From: Acanthochlamys bracteata
Lineage: Eukaryota > Streptophyta > Magnoliopsida > Pandanales > Velloziaceae
Assembly (NCBI GenBank): GCA_019914995.1
Contig: CM034135.1
Coordinates: forward strand, 6,636,501-6,700,500
DNA length: 64,000 nt
Direction: 5' to 3'
In this document: one piece after another, positions 27,701 to 40,611 of the stretch
Layout of the letters: every line of letters begins with the position of its first letter
How positions within the stretch are numbered: position 1 is the first letter of the stretch
The notes under the pieces: generated by a model
Seen by the model: the letters and a program-made list of their open reading frames with translations, nothing else
The model's database searches: none
What the model was told of the DNA's origin: nothing
Position numbers and translations under genes: made by a program

Positions 27701-30700
27701 AGCTTCATGGTATTCAAAGTTATGGAATTTCGGTCACTACTTTGGAAGAAGTCTTCTTAAGAGTTTCTGGACAACACCTTGACGAAGGCAGTAGAGGTAG
27801 ATCTCAAGTGAAACTGCCAGCAATTGACACTGTGAAGTCTGACACTACTGATGGTTCAAAGACAAAATCCCCAGATTCCAAGAGAAAATGTGAAGCTTAT
27901 GTTATGTTTTTGGGAAGGATATTTGCAACTATAGGAGGAGCTTGCAGTTTAATGTTTGCCACAGTATTTGGTTTCATACCTTCACTTGCTCTTATATTTT
28001 GTGGATGTGGTATAATTACAAAGTCCACATTTTGTAAACATTCAAAAGCGTTGATAGTAAAACGGGCAATATCGGCACGTAGAGACCGCAGAACAATATT
28101 TTTTCAGCTCTTCATTCCAGCTGTGTTCTTGCTTTCAGGCTTGCTTTTCTTAAAACTTAAGCCACACCCTGAGCAGAGCTCTGTGTTGCTGACGACTTCA
28201 CATTTTAATCCTTTACTTACTGGTGGAGGTGGTGGAGGACCTATTCCATTCAATTTGTCCCTACCTATTTCTAGAATGGTTAGTTGATTGTGCATCCTTT
28301 AATTATTTTCATGAACTTATATCTGTGATTTCTTGGTTGAAACACCACAAACTGTGCTTCGACTGCATGTTTAAAGTACCGTGTCTTAAAATGAATTTGA
28401 TTTCGTACAGGTTGCTTCTAGGATGAAAGGAGGTTGGATTCAGGAAGAGAAACTACGGGCTTTCAAGTTTCCTGATCCAGAAGAAACCCTCGCTGATGCT
28501 ATTGAAGCTGCTGGACCCCAATTGGGTCCAGCACTTATTTCCATGAGTGAATTCCTTATCACTAGTCTGAATGAATCCTACCAGTCAAGGTACATATTAT
28601 TTATTATCAATCAACAATCATTTCCTTAGATTAACGTGTTTCATACTCACTTCACGTATCATGAGTATATACTGCAACTTACTAGCCTAAATGATCCCTG
28701 TCCTTCAAGTCACTCTATTTCATTAGAACTGCCTTTCCTTTAGACTAGAAATTCATCACTAGACAACGTTTTTGTAAATACTTCAGCAATTTATAATGAG
28801 TTATTCAACGTCATTATGTAATCTTTTTGGTACATCCAAAAAAATCTACTTTAAGCTGAACCCAGTGACTAACTTTGCATGGTTTTCAATGTGTTGCAAA
28901 TGAAGGATCCATATATTAAGCTTGATCCAAGTTGTTTGAAATTCTTATACATTGTGGAATATAGAATGTCAAACATCTTGTGCATGTTTCAAATGGCATC
29001 AAGTGAAAAAAATGAAAGACTAGAGAGTTGAATATAAGTGGAAAACATGATGGATTCAACTTCTAACATTTGGTCTTTTAATATTCTAACTTGCAACAGT
29101 GAATAACTCCTTGGGAAATTTACTAAACCTTTATGAGGTTAGCATTTAAATTAACAAAAAAAAAGAGAACTTGAATTTTATTCTTCTGCATGCTTAAAAA
29201 GCATGATAAGAAATGATATAGTCGTTCATGTTTGCTTTCTTAATAGCTTTAAGTTACATCTAATGAGCTCATTTTGTGGCTGTCCCTTAAAGGTATGGTG
29301 CAGTGGTCATGGATGACCTGAATGCTGATGGGAGTATAGGTTATACCGTCCTCCACAATAGTACATGTCAGCATGCTGCACCGACATATATTAACTTGGT
29401 TAATGCTGCGATACTGAGGATTGCTACTGGTAATGTGAATATGACAATTCAAGCTCGTAATCACCCTCTACCATTGACAAGGTCTCAGCACTCGCAGCGT
29501 CATGTATGTTTCCATCATGTACTCCTTATTTAAATATACTTGCCTTTTGTTCCACCAATCTGGATGGCATGCATAGAAATTGCTATGCTGAGTGTTTCAT
29601 TTTCCTTATCTCTAGTGGAAATCTTTTATGTTAGAGATTACGAACATAGCAAACTTATGTCATCCCATACTGCAGGTTTATCGAATATCAAAGTAGTAGT
29701 ACTCAATGCAATGACTTCCACCAAGCTTTATTTAACTAGGTTTGGTATAAATATTGTCGTGTCTCTAACTGAAAACAGCCTGAGCCCTGCACCTGAATAG
29801 GTAAACCTTAGATAACAGGGAAAAGTCAGATATAATAATATGGCAAGTTGAAAGAGCTCCATACAATTGCAAAACAGAATAACAACTACAACTAAACGAA
29901 ACAACATCAATGACAGAAGTTCCACTAATTTGCAAGATATGACATGTTATGTTCAGTCATTTTTGGCCAAAATAAATGATAAAGTAACTTCGACAGTAGT
30001 ACTTGGTGGTTACGCTTCTGTTTCAGTTTGATATGATATTATTATCCTTTTGTCCATTTGCAATACTTCTGTTTCAGTCTCACTTGTTTTTGTCTAAAAA
30101 TTCCTGTTTCTGATATCTTTTTATGGAACAAAACTTTGTTGTGTTACGAATTGCATTCCTGTTACCTAATTAGTATATCATTTCTTAATAATTACATTAT
30201 CAAACTCCTAATTTCATCCAACATACTTGATTAGAACTTTCACATACTCATTTAAATCTTATAAATGATAGCGTATGGTTTACTCATAAAAAAAAACTCT
30301 TGTAGTTTAGATATATTGTTTCAAAAAGTTTGTAGCAACTACACCTGTTGGGGTGACAATTAATTGTTGTTGGCCACTATATTTTCTTCATTTAGGTATG
30401 CTAGCTTTGCTACTTTTTGTAATTAAATTAGGATTCACTTTGTTAGGTTAGAGATACATCTGTACAGGCAAAATTGGTCTTGGCATGAGTGCCATTGCAT
30501 GGGTAGGAAAATGGGTTGATTGGTAGGAGCATAGTGGCCTATGTCATCTGAATGAGTTGCATATACAAGTTTTCTGAAAATGGTTTTTTTAATAATGAAA
30601 TAGTGTGTGTAGATTTCATATCTAAGCTCTGAATTGGACAAGATGCTGGAACCACAGAGCTAGGCTCCACTTTTGCTTCAGAAAATCAACTTTCCACCTT

Positions 30701-33700
30701 TGGTTCTTTCATGTTGCAGTTTCTAGATGACCCTACGGTCTCAAAAGATAGTCTTTATTAGTATCTAATTGTTTCCAGATATCTTCTTCATAGAGGCCTC
30801 CAATTATTTGGTGCAATGGTCCATCTCTAGAACAATCCCTTATTCTAGTTAACAAAATGCATATATGGATTATCTGTGTACTGTCTGTGTTATTTTCAGT
30901 TTTGTGATCTCAAAGATGTTAGTGTGAATAGCGCTGCTGGATTTAGTTTTGTTATACTTACATAGCTTGTCTGTATCAATCATTTATGCATGCGTACTTT
31001 ATCTTTTCTCTATGAGAATTATTGCCTAATTCAGTTAAGTCGCAGTAGCTTTACTCACATTTAAAGTTTCAGTAGTTTATTGCATTGCAGTTCATTTCTA
31101 TATTGCAAATGCCGACTGCTGTTCTTTTCTTGTAGGATTTGGATGCTTTCTCCGCTGCAATAATTGTCAACATTGCCTTCTCTTTCATTCCGGCATCTTT
31201 TGCAGTAGCTGTTGTTAAGGTCATACTTTCCTTGATCTTTTTATTTATTTATACCCTTTTTTGCTAGTTCTCTATTAACATTTGATAGAATTGACTCAGT
31301 GGGAAAAGATATCCTTAACATTTATTATTCTAAATGTAATTGTAAGCGTAACAAGCAAAAAAACTCTTTAGAAAAAGATTGGCATATGTCAAAGAATGTA
31401 CTCTGAGCTAATATTTTGTATTAAGTAGTTCTTATTCTTATTGACATCACTGTGCATATTTTGGTAAAGAAATTGAGATTCGTTTCTTGTCCTCTTAACT
31501 TTAACCTTTCACATGTAATTAAATTGCATTTTCTTTTACACAACATACGTATTTGGCAAGCAATTATAATCAGTATATCCTTTATCATATTTTCTGTAGG
31601 AACGTGAAGTCAAGGCTAAACATCAGCAGCTAATTAGTGGGGTACAACATTTTTTGCGCACATCTTCAGTTCCAAAAGAGGAATGCATAATTTGCATCTT
31701 ATGAAATAGTAATTATCTATAAATGATCTTGATACAGGTCTCTGTATTTTCATATTGGCTATCAACTTATATATGGGATTTCATCAGCTTCTTGTTCCCT
31801 ACAGCACTTGCCATTGTTCTTTTCCTTGCTTTTGGTGGGTAGTTATCCTTATGAACAGGATATTTCATGACTTTTTCATTTGGTTATATGCTCCTTCTGA
31901 TTCTTAGTACCAGCCCTTGATGTGGCACATGTTTGCCACTGTTGCAGGTCTTAATCAATTTGTTGGAAGTGGATGCTTCATGCCAACTGTCATGCTATTT
32001 CTAGAATACGGATTAGCTATTGCTTCATCAACATACTGCCTCAGTTTTTTCTTTTCTGACCATTCAGTTGCTCAGGTAACTCTAAACTTATCCAACTATT
32101 GCTAGCAGTTCTAGCATGTACTATTTTGCTAAATTACTAACTCTGTCTGTTACAGAATGCAGTTTTGCTTGTGCACTTTTTTACCGGTCTCATACTGATG
32201 GTTATTTCGTTCGTTATGGAGCTCATTGAAGCAACTAGAAAAGCGAATTCTTTTATGAAGGTTTGTACTCCTTTGAAATGCGTCCTTGTGGTACTTGTTG
32301 TATGTAATACAATGTCAAGTCACTGTGGTTTGATTTTTTTGTTAGCTGGGCAGCTGTACTATTTCACATGATACCTTTTTTGTTTATTTGTCCCAATGAC
32401 GCACAAGTATCATTGACTACAGAACACTAGCGTGGTATACATGATGATTCTTCAATGGATGAGTGGACAATGGTTCGAAACGTTAGGATTGGGATGGGAG
32501 TTTGTGAAAAGAATAAAATCAGGATTGGATAAGATAAATTTGCCATTGTTAGATCATTTGAGGTTTGAACAATTAATGGATCTAACATATCTTTCCAATG
32601 TATTTTGCTTTAAGAACACATTGCAAATCTTATCAATTTTCCAAATCCTTTATATATTTTGAAACAAATATGTATATCTAAATCATACAAAGCTCAATCA
32701 TAAGAATAGGAGCATGAATGGCACGTCAGCATGACTTATGAGGTCAGGCGACAGTCTGATACAACAGATTTGTACCTAAACTTGGCTGAACCTGAACGAC
32801 GAGGATCAAAAAAACAGGCTCACCCATTAGTAGGGATGTTCTAGATCAGATAGGCCTCGTCCTGAAACAAGATCAGCCAGATAGGAACAGCATAGACCAA
32901 TTTTGAAAATCTTGGGGTCGCTTTACGTGAATGGATTAGAAACTATTGCTCATGCAAAATGGTTGATATGGACAAGGAATGGAGGTTTGCAAACATTTAG
33001 CTAAATAGAATATTTAAACAAAAGTATGTAGTATGTTGGCAAGTGGTTCTTCATGTGCATTGCTCTTGGGAATGAGAGCTCATAGAATGGTAGAGTGAAA
33101 GAAGAAATGCATAAAAGTATTAATTTAGTAAGGCAAAGAACTTCCAATTTTTAAAGAACTTAGTTAAGTCGATTAAATGCCCAACTGTGAAACTTTATGT
33201 TTCAATAAAAATAGCATTCACACTATGTAATTTGTCTGGAAAACTTAAGACAATTTCATTGCTCACTGTTGTTATGACAGATCCTACTGGTCTTCAGTTA
33301 AAGATATGATGTTCTACTTGTGGTATTTCATTAAATTTTGACTTTTCTTTTGTTGGCTCACTTGGACATTTTGGGCTGGCTTTGAAGTCTGTACTTTTCT
33401 TCTTTCATGAAGTATTATTGGTTTTGCTTTCACATATGAGCTTGTAAATCCTGTCCTGATCCACAATTGCTTTGACAGCACTTCTTTAGGTTATCACCAG
33501 GGTATTGCTTTGCTGATGGCCTTGCGTCTCTTGCTCTTCGACGACAAGGGATAAAAATGCGCTTAGGAAGTGATGCTTTTGACTGGAACATAGCTGGTGC
33601 ATCAATCTTTTATTTAGCCATTGAGGTAGACAGTTTCCTTTATCAGACCTAATATTTTATGAATGTTGACTACTTTTTAGTACTTTCATAAGGGCAACAT

Positions 33701-36700
33701 CACCATTTATTACTTAAGCTTGAGGTCCATTTCAGATTTACCTCTTAATGTCAAATGTTTCATACGTACCACCAAAGTGGCATTCACATCTACCACTGGT
33801 TACTGTGGTTTTTCTTATTTTGGTTCAAATGATAATTTTCAGAAAAAGTAGAATAGGGTACCACTTGGTTAGTTGACCATGAAAATGTTAGTCTTGATGT
33901 ACAGCATGGTTAACTTATTGAGGACGTGACATTAAAATGTTATTATTATTAATAAAAATTTCATGTTTTAATTTTTTAATCTTCCAAAAGATTTAGAAAA
34001 TTCATATTTTACAAAAGTGTGTGTGTGTGTGTGTAAGTTTAGGGTTATGCATTAGATCTTTCCTTCCCCTAGAACTTTCCGGGTTTTGTATTTTTGGATA
34101 TTTCTTAAGTAGTTAAGTTTTGACAACAAGCATCTTGTTAAACACATTTTAGGCCTAATGGTTTCGTAATCATCTTTTACAAACTTTTGCCTAATAGCTT
34201 CCTTTTCAAATTCTAAATTGCACTTTGTTTTGATAACAGAGTATTGTCTACTTTATGCTTGCTCTGATTCTTGAGCTCTTTCCTTACAACAAACTTAAGT
34301 TAAGTACAATAAGCGACTGGTGGAATGGTTATATTCATCGACAGCATGAAGTTTCCTGTAGCTCTTCACAGCCTTTATTGGGATCTTCTGACAATGTAGA
34401 CATTGCAATTGGAGATGAAGATGTTGATGTTGCAGCTGAAAGACATAGGGTAATGAGTGGCTATTCTAGTAATGCTTTGATCAGTCTCTGGAATTTGCGA
34501 AAGGTACAATGTCTTGTCTTACTGCTTTAATAGTTTTGTGATGTTTGTTTTAGGGCACATGCCTACATGTGAGTACAGAATCAGATGTCACATCTCTTTA
34601 TTTATTCACATAGCAAAAATTTTTATGGCTTGTAGCTTTGGTTACCAGGTCTATCCCGCTGGAACAGGTCATGCCAAAAAGGTTGCAGTTCAATCATTAA
34701 CATTCTCTGTCCATGCAGGAGAATGCTTTGGTTTTCTAGGTACCAATGGAGCTGGAAAAACTACAACTTTATCGATGCTCACTGGTACTTACCTAACCCT
34801 ATTAAATTCACTCTATGTATATTGTCATATTTCTTCTAGTAAAACTATGTATCCCACCAGGAGCTCACCATTAGTCCCATCACGTTGTGTGTTGGACCAC
34901 ATTGTGTGTAAGGTTGGGATGGGGGCGAGATACAACCCCTGCAGCTGATGTTTAAAGATGAATAGTGGATTGTAGGAGTGGGACACAGTGTGGGAGTTGA
35001 AGCTTCACAAAGTTCTGTTGTAATTTTAAGCTTTTAGTTTTTTTGCATATTTTTTGGTGATTAATATTACATAAGATGGGAGGCATTAATTAATCCAAGG
35101 AAAAATTGAAATTTGCGGAATTCGCTTTAAATTAGATGGGCTCTTGCACTTTGATACCATCTGATAGGTTTGATCAATCTAGTGTGAACCTATTGCATCC
35201 TAAGGGTTAAGAAAATTGTTCCATGAGAGAACAAGCAAACACTAAAGAAAATTCTGGCCCATCATCTCTTTTTAATATTTCAGTACAAATATTACCAAAA
35301 CCATTGTCAATAATTTCTGACTCTCTATAGTACTAACAGCAAAAGTTGGGTATGTAGGTGATTATATTTTTGGTGTACTAACTTGGTGTATAGAATATCC
35401 AAGTATCTCCAACTTCTTACTTCGTAGAACTTACTCTTGCTTACTGTGCTAATTATTTTATGTTTCTTCTACTGTTTTCAGGAGAAGAAGGCCCAACAGA
35501 TGGAACTGCCTATATATTTGGCAGTGATATTCGCATGCATCCGAAGGCTGCCCGCCGTCATGTAACTACTAACATGTTTGAGGATTTGGTTTCATAATTA
35601 CTTTGGCGTATTACATGCACCACCAGTTTAATGATTTTCATTTGCAGGTTGGTTACTGTCCTCAATTTGATGCTCTACTGGAATTTCTGACAGCCCGTGA
35701 ACACCTTGAGCTCTATGCCAGAATAAAAGCTGTTCCTGATGCTAATTTAGAGAAGGTGCAACAAGATCTTTTGTGTATCAAACATAATTAGCTATTGCAC
35801 ATCCTTATTTTGTCTTCATGTATACTTTTCTTGGCTGGTTATGCTAGGTTGTCAATGAGAAATTGCTGGAATTTGATTTGTTGAAGCACGCAGACAAACC
35901 ATCATCCACCTTGAGTGGAGGTAACAAACGCAAGTTGTCTGTTGCCATTGCAATGATTGGTGACCCACCTATTGTAATTCTTGATGAACCATCCACAGGT
36001 TTGTACATTGCTGCACAATCGCTTTTAAGAGTTTGTTCCAATTGTTTAAAAACTTTAGGAGAATAGAAAACCGTTTATTTTTTGATAAAAGGTGACAGGT
36101 TTTCATTGAAATTTTTAAGATAAGATGTGGAACAAAACAATCCTTGTTTTGTAAGTGATACACATTCAGGTTTTCCTCTTTTCAGTTTTCTTATGATAAT
36201 AAATTGCTAAATAAATTAAAACTTTTCCTGCATTAGATAGTGAATAGGGAATGAGTAGAGGTTTTCATAGGCTTAGGCCTTTGAGTTAATTTCTTAAGCT
36301 TTCATATTTGCCTCATTATCTGAATTGCTCTGATAGCAATATTTGCTCTACATCAGCCACCCACTCCATCAAGCCTTCCACTCTATATATTATTGCCAAA
36401 GCTTCCCAGCATCGCATTACAGCCTCGCTTATTGTGTAGACAGCAGGGCAAAGTCATAAGTGGAAAGAACTTAACCAACAATATGTCTGGTGCATAGTTC
36501 TTTTGGTAGCCAAACTTTACTGACAGTAGCATTTTCCAAACCACTCTACTACTGGGGGGGTTGAATTTCTTTGGTAGCTAAACTTTTCCAAAGAGGATTT
36601 GCTATCATGAACTCTTTTTTTGAGACAAAATGTCTCGGAATTTTATTTGGCCCCTTTTGTCACATTTCTTTCTGTAGTATTTCTATCCTCAAGCCACCTG

Positions 36701-39168
36701 AAAACTTCTTTGTGAAGCTAGTCAGATGCCAAAAAGAATGGTCCTTCAATAGAGCAGGATTGGGCAGAATGGTAGTTACCGGCAGTATAATGTAAAATTG
36801 TAATCTGCATAAAATGTAACCATTTGGTCCTAGGTCTATCTCGTGAAGCTGAAAATGTGATCATGGTGCCACAAGCTCTGGAAAGTTTATGTTAATTCTA
36901 TGTTAGCTCAAGAGAACTTCATGCTGCTCTTTAGTTAGGAATCTTCTGGCGAAGTCGCCTATGGTAATTAGTTATTTCGTTGTCTATGAATATATTTTTG
37001 TCTCCAGTACTGTTTCGTCTTTCATTTAGTTCCTCTTGCTTTTACCCCATTATATGCTGCTGCAATTTCTTCCAATTGTTAACATATTTTGATACAATTG
37101 ATAAATATTTTTTCCTAGTTTTATACGACTGTTCAAATTTCCAAAATTTGCAATGTTTAAATGTAGGAATGGATCCTATTGCTAAGCGATTTATGTGGGA
37201 AGTCATATCTCGTTTGTCAACACGACGAGGGAAAACAGCTGTGATCCTTACAACGCATAGCATGAATGAAGCTCAAGCTCTTTGCACCCGCATTGGTATC
37301 ATGGTAATGGCATTTCCTAGTCAAATTCATGTTTCCCTGTAGGACATGCCATCTAGCTTATTATTCATTGTTGGTAAAGGTTGCTGGCCAGCTCAGATGC
37401 ATTGGGAGCCCACAGCATTTGAAAACACGCTATGGAAATCATCTGGAGATTGAGGTATTTAGTAGTTGAAGCTTGCTCACTTCTTTTCATAAAGAATAAA
37501 TTAAAGGAGTGGTTGAAGTTTGTTTGATGTATGAAGGAGTACCGAAACGCTTTATTGTTCGCAGGTTAAGCCTACTGAGGTCAGCTCCAGTGATTTGGAT
37601 ACTTTATGTGAAAGAATTCACGACACTCTCTTTGATTTTCCTTCACATAGGAAGAGCATACTCAATGATCTCGAAATCTGCATTGGTGGAACTAGTACAG
37701 CTTTGTCAGACAACATATCAGAAATTAGTTTGACGAAGGAAATGATAATTTCAGTTGCACGTTGGCTTGGACATGAAGATGCAATCCAGAATCTTGTATC
37801 TTCACCTCCTGTTGCTGATGGTATATGTGGTGAACAACTATATGAGCAACTAATTAGAGAAGGTAGGTAGATCTGAATGTTTTTTTTTGTTTTTCTTCCA
37901 GCTACCCTTGAATATGCATTTTTTAATCTATGTAACATGTGCCGTTACTTAGATTATGGTTTGTGTTAATTATAACAAGTTTATACCATGATCCTGACAT
38001 TGATACCCCAAGGAAGTTATCATTTTAATATATGGGAGGTTGCCTCACTCTAAACTAGAAAGTTTTCCATTTTATGAGCTTTCTTTTCCTTCACAATCAC
38101 GTTTTCTTTTACTTATAGGTGGAATACCGCTAAGAATATTTTCCGAGTGGTGGTTGGCCAAAGAGAAATTCTTAAGGATTGAATTCTTTATCCTTTCATC
38201 TTTTCCTGGAGCTACATGTCATGGGTACAACGGACTGAGCATCAAGTATCAGGTAGTTCGTCTAGAATTATTATGCATGATATCAATAAAAAATTTTCCA
38301 TTCTTTCAATCATAAAAGAATAAATTCATGCATTTGGTTTAATCATTTAATGTTATTATTCCCTTGTTACTCGAGCGTTTGGTTGTCTTTGCGCATCTGA
38401 ATTTTTGTTGTTTTAACTGTTATTTTAAGTTGTTCCAATGCTTTCAGTTTTCAGCAAAATTTTAGAACAGTATCTCCTGGGAATGATGGCGTGAGAAAAT
38501 GCTGATTCTTATTTAAGTTTCCATTCTATAGTTTTTCTTCATCATAAGAAGGTCGAGAGACAGGTAATATTTTGTTTGTTGAATGTTTGTGCAACCCACA
38601 AAGGAATCTTCAATATACTGCGGATGCATTAGGCTGGATAAGCTTTTACCTAGTTTTTCTAGTGTAATGATCTTCTTGGAAGATAATTATGTTGAACTGA
38701 GCAAAAGTTCATACTTCCGTTTCTCACCGACTAAATTCCTAAATCTGAAATTCTTGATTATTATTTAATCAATGAAGCTGCAAGTTAGCAGTGCATGACT
38801 TTTAGATAATTGCAATATTATCTTTTGCAAATTGTCATTTATAAACACATGATCAAATGTTGCATTTTAATTTGTAGCTAGCATTTCATCTATAAGACTA
38901 ATCATTCTAGCATTTGAATCTAAAGTTATGCTAAGCGCAATTCTCATCTTTAACTTCAGTTGCCATATGGAGAGGGCTTATCATTGGCTGATATTTTTGG
39001 ACACCTAGAGCGCAACAGGTATAAATTATGGATTTAGGTATTTATTATATGTTTACTTCACTAATTTCCCCCTTGTTTATCCTCAGAGAAAGCCTTGGGA
39101 TACAAGAATACAGCATCAGTCAGTCAACATTGGAGACAATTTTTAACCATTTTGCTGCAAAACAGTGA
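9787..39168 (+). CDS. ABCA1, full-size ABC transporter of subfamily A (AOH1-type), complete
   Basis: This is a full-size membrane ABC transporter, the plant relative of animal ABCA lipid transporters; its plant substrate is not established. Forty GT-AG exons give 5688 nt and 1895 residues, against about 1880 in Arabidopsis ABCA1. Exons: 9787-9882, 10541-10620, 10707-10878, 12228-12310, 13139-13355, 15074-15303, 16160-16220, 16365-16451, 17603-17835, 17917-18031, 18174-18263, 19128-19348, 19417-19529, 21146-21252, 22043-22105, 24084-24170, 24989-25087, 25168-25352, 26387-26441, 26535-26606, 27574-28278, 28411-28589, 29293-29503, 31136-31219, 31600-31641, 31738-31834, 31948-32075, 32156-32260, 33479-33625, 34240-34503, 34649-34784, 35482-35561, 35648-35755, 35848-35998, 37167-37303, 37380-37454, 37565-37862, 38119-38252, 38960-39018, 39087-39168. 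A first membrane segment (about 33-50) is followed by a large loop and a cluster from about 293. Then come NBD1, a second membrane half (from about 997), NBD2 and a C-terminal regulatory region ending [15 protein letters not shown]. The start gives the family N-terminus [14 protein letters not shown]. No frameshift or internal stop was seen. Confidence 0.96.
14310..14525 (+). pseudogene. Coding-like fragment in ABCA1 intron 5, unidentified
   Basis: Inside the 1.7-kb intron between exons 5 and 6, one forward frame reads about 70 codons without a stop. It is rich in Glu, Ser and Asp and far less AT-rich than the flanks. It includes [29 protein letters not shown] and [14 protein letters not shown]. 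Just upstream, another frame reads [17 protein letters not shown], as if a frameshift separated two pieces of one gene. I do not recognise the parent. It could be a captured gene fragment carried by a transposon, or chance. Confidence 0.3.
16272..16306 (+). repeat. Short retroelement-tail-like motif in ABCA1 intron 7
   Basis: The motif GCCTTACCCCGGAAGGTGGGG resembles, at low identity, the tail motif (gccttatctcattag..gg.tggctacat) seen at 46241-46290 and 46461-46507. It lies in a 144-base intron. Homology is uncertain because the match is short. Confidence 0.3.
17078..17175 (+). repeat. Possible tRNA-derived SINE remnant in ABCA1 intron 8
   Basis: The stretch has GGTTCAAATCC at 17126-17136, close to the RNA polymerase III B-box consensus GGTTCGAANCC. 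About 30 bases upstream, CTGGTATGAGATG has the look of a degraded A box. The spacing fits a tRNA-like promoter, but I could not fold a tRNA cloverleaf. It is therefore more likely a SINE head than a tRNA gene. Confidence 0.35.
19417..25352 (+). other. ABCA1 nucleotide-binding domain 1 (exons 13-18)
   Basis: These exons encode the first ATPase domain. Walker [10 protein letters not shown] has Lys606, and its first glycine codon is split by the intron between 19529 and 21146. The loop [13 protein letters not shown] contains the Q-loop glutamine. The signature LSGGMKRK is at 699-706, Walker B VVILDEP has Asp723 and Glu724, and the H-loop is His755. All catalytic residues are intact, so this site should be able to bind and hydrolyse ATP. 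Confidence 0.93.
22636..22680 (+). repeat. Retroelement-tail-like motif in ABCA1 intron 15
   Basis: The stretch cctagtggaataaggcttgg followed by ttgttatagttgt resembles the reverse complement of the tail motif at 46241-46290. It is similar in orientation and wording to the copy at 47749-47803. It lies in the longest ABCA1 intron (1978 bp). Confidence 0.4.
25932..25971. repeat. CT microsatellite joined to an alternating GC/AC tract
   Basis: A (CT)n run at 25932-25948 passes directly into cgtgcgcgcgtgcgcg and then cacacaca, ending at 25971. The second part alternates purine and pyrimidine for about 24 bases, the pattern that favours left-handed DNA. It lies within ABCA1 intron 18 (25353-26386), and I see no coding role. 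Confidence 0.85.
34017..34034. repeat. GT dinucleotide microsatellite
   Basis: Nine GT units lie in ABCA1 intron 29 (33626-34239). This is a simple repeat with no sign of function. Confidence 0.9.
34649..37303 (+). other. ABCA1 nucleotide-binding domain 2 (exons 31-35)
   Basis: This is the second ATPase domain. Walker [10 protein letters not shown] has Lys1513, [12 protein letters not shown] carries the Q-loop, and the signature LSGGNKRK is at 1606-1613. Walker [12 protein letters not shown] has Asp1630 and Glu1631, and the H-loop is His1665 in TTHSMNEAQ. All key residues are present. Intron positions differ from NBD1: here an intron splits the Gly codon after DEPSTG, whereas in NBD1 the intron falls before VVILDEP. 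Confidence 0.93.
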
Positions 39169-40376
39169 ATCACATAGTTGGAGGCAACGATTCTATCAGA
39201 CATGCTTGCGGGGTAAGCTCTATATAGCCAAGCATCAATCACTAACCTGTTAAATGCATAAAAGCTAACAACCACATGGGTAGGCGTTTTGCATATGTTC
39301 TAATTGTCATTCTTATAGTCTTCATTTCGGATTAGTTTGATAGAGAAACCTGCGGAATCATCAAAATGTTTGGAATTTTAAACATAGTTAATGCAGATTA
39401 CTCCTGTAATGGATATATAGTTAAGAGCAATGTGAAGAAAATCTTTATATTTACCGAATCTTTCGACCAGCTTTGTGTGCTGTAGAGCTGCCTTTTTCCC
39501 CTTGAATGTCTAAAAAACTTTGTCGAGTTTGCGTGCAGCTTCTCAAGTTTACTCTTCAAGATATTTGGTCCGTTTTATTTTATTCTAAAATTTGGTGGCA
39601 AGTTTCTGTACAGATTTCATGCAGGGCATGCGCTTTCTTGTTTTTTAGAGAAACATTTACGGTAAATCATATCTTTCAGGCACTTTTTGGCCATGTGTTT
39701 GGATTTTATTTTATTTTGATTTTTTCGTTTCGTATTTCTTAATAAGTATTTTATAATATTCTTTAAAATTTATTTAAATTTTTAAAAATTAAAAAAAGTA
39801 TATATCATAAATGTTATTATTAATATTTATTATTTTTATAATAAAATAAAATATATTTATTAAATTAATTTTTTCATTTAGAAAAGTTTTATTTTATAAT
39901 TACTCTCTAAAATTTCGTGAGTCCGGGATTTCAAAAAGCTACTGCAACTGTATTGCTCTGAACAATTTGATTTAATCCAAATTGTCTACCCAATAATTGA
40001 GTTCGTGTTTTATTTTCGCGATTTCGCATTTTTAAGATAAATTCAAATTCGAACAGTTACAGGTAATCTAAAATATAAATATGTCGTATCTATTTAATTG
40101 TATGTTATTTACGTATTGAAAGACTCATGGCGTGTTTACTCGTACCAAAGTATTTCAGAAAGCAAATTTTTAAAAAATAATTTATTGAAAATAAATTTAT
40201 GAAAAAGTTAAATTGTAACATTTTGGTAAGTAATGTTTTAGAACTAAATTATTTTGGGTGAAGTAAATAAGTTCTTAAACAAAAGAAACGAGTCTCGAGC
40301 AAAGACAATGATGCTAGATTCTATCTCATTACCTGCGCATCTATAGACAAATTTTTTGGATATGCTGAGTGACTAC

Positions 40377-40611
40377 GGGCGTGTTTACCAACACCCCTAA
40401 ATTTCACTTTCCTTAAACTCAAATTTCACATAAATACATATAAAAATTAAAATAAATTTTTTTTATCAATAAAATTTTTTAAAAATTCAAATTTAAAACT
40501 TACTAAAATATACAATTAATATAAAATTTTATTTTTTATTAAATATTTTTTTTTTTTTTTTTAAATTTATTTTTTAAAAACTTCACTTTACACCCCTCGG
40601 TAAATACGCCC
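40377..40611. mobile_element. MITE with GGGCGTGTTTACC ends, TAC flanks
   Basis: This 235-bp AT-rich element begins GGGCGTGTTTACCAACACCC and ends with the inverted partner GGTAAATACGCCC. It is flanked by TAC at 40374-40376 and 40612-40614. The interior (cataaatac, aatttaaaacttactaaaa, taatataaaattttatttttt) is nearly the same as in the element at 55036-55296, so the two are recent copies of one family. Confidence 0.8.

Noticed and set aside
32430-32940. Possible retrotransposon fragment in ABCA1 intron 28, suggested by a change in base composition
   Set aside because: I found no open frame, terminal repeat or family motif, so it cannot be supported.
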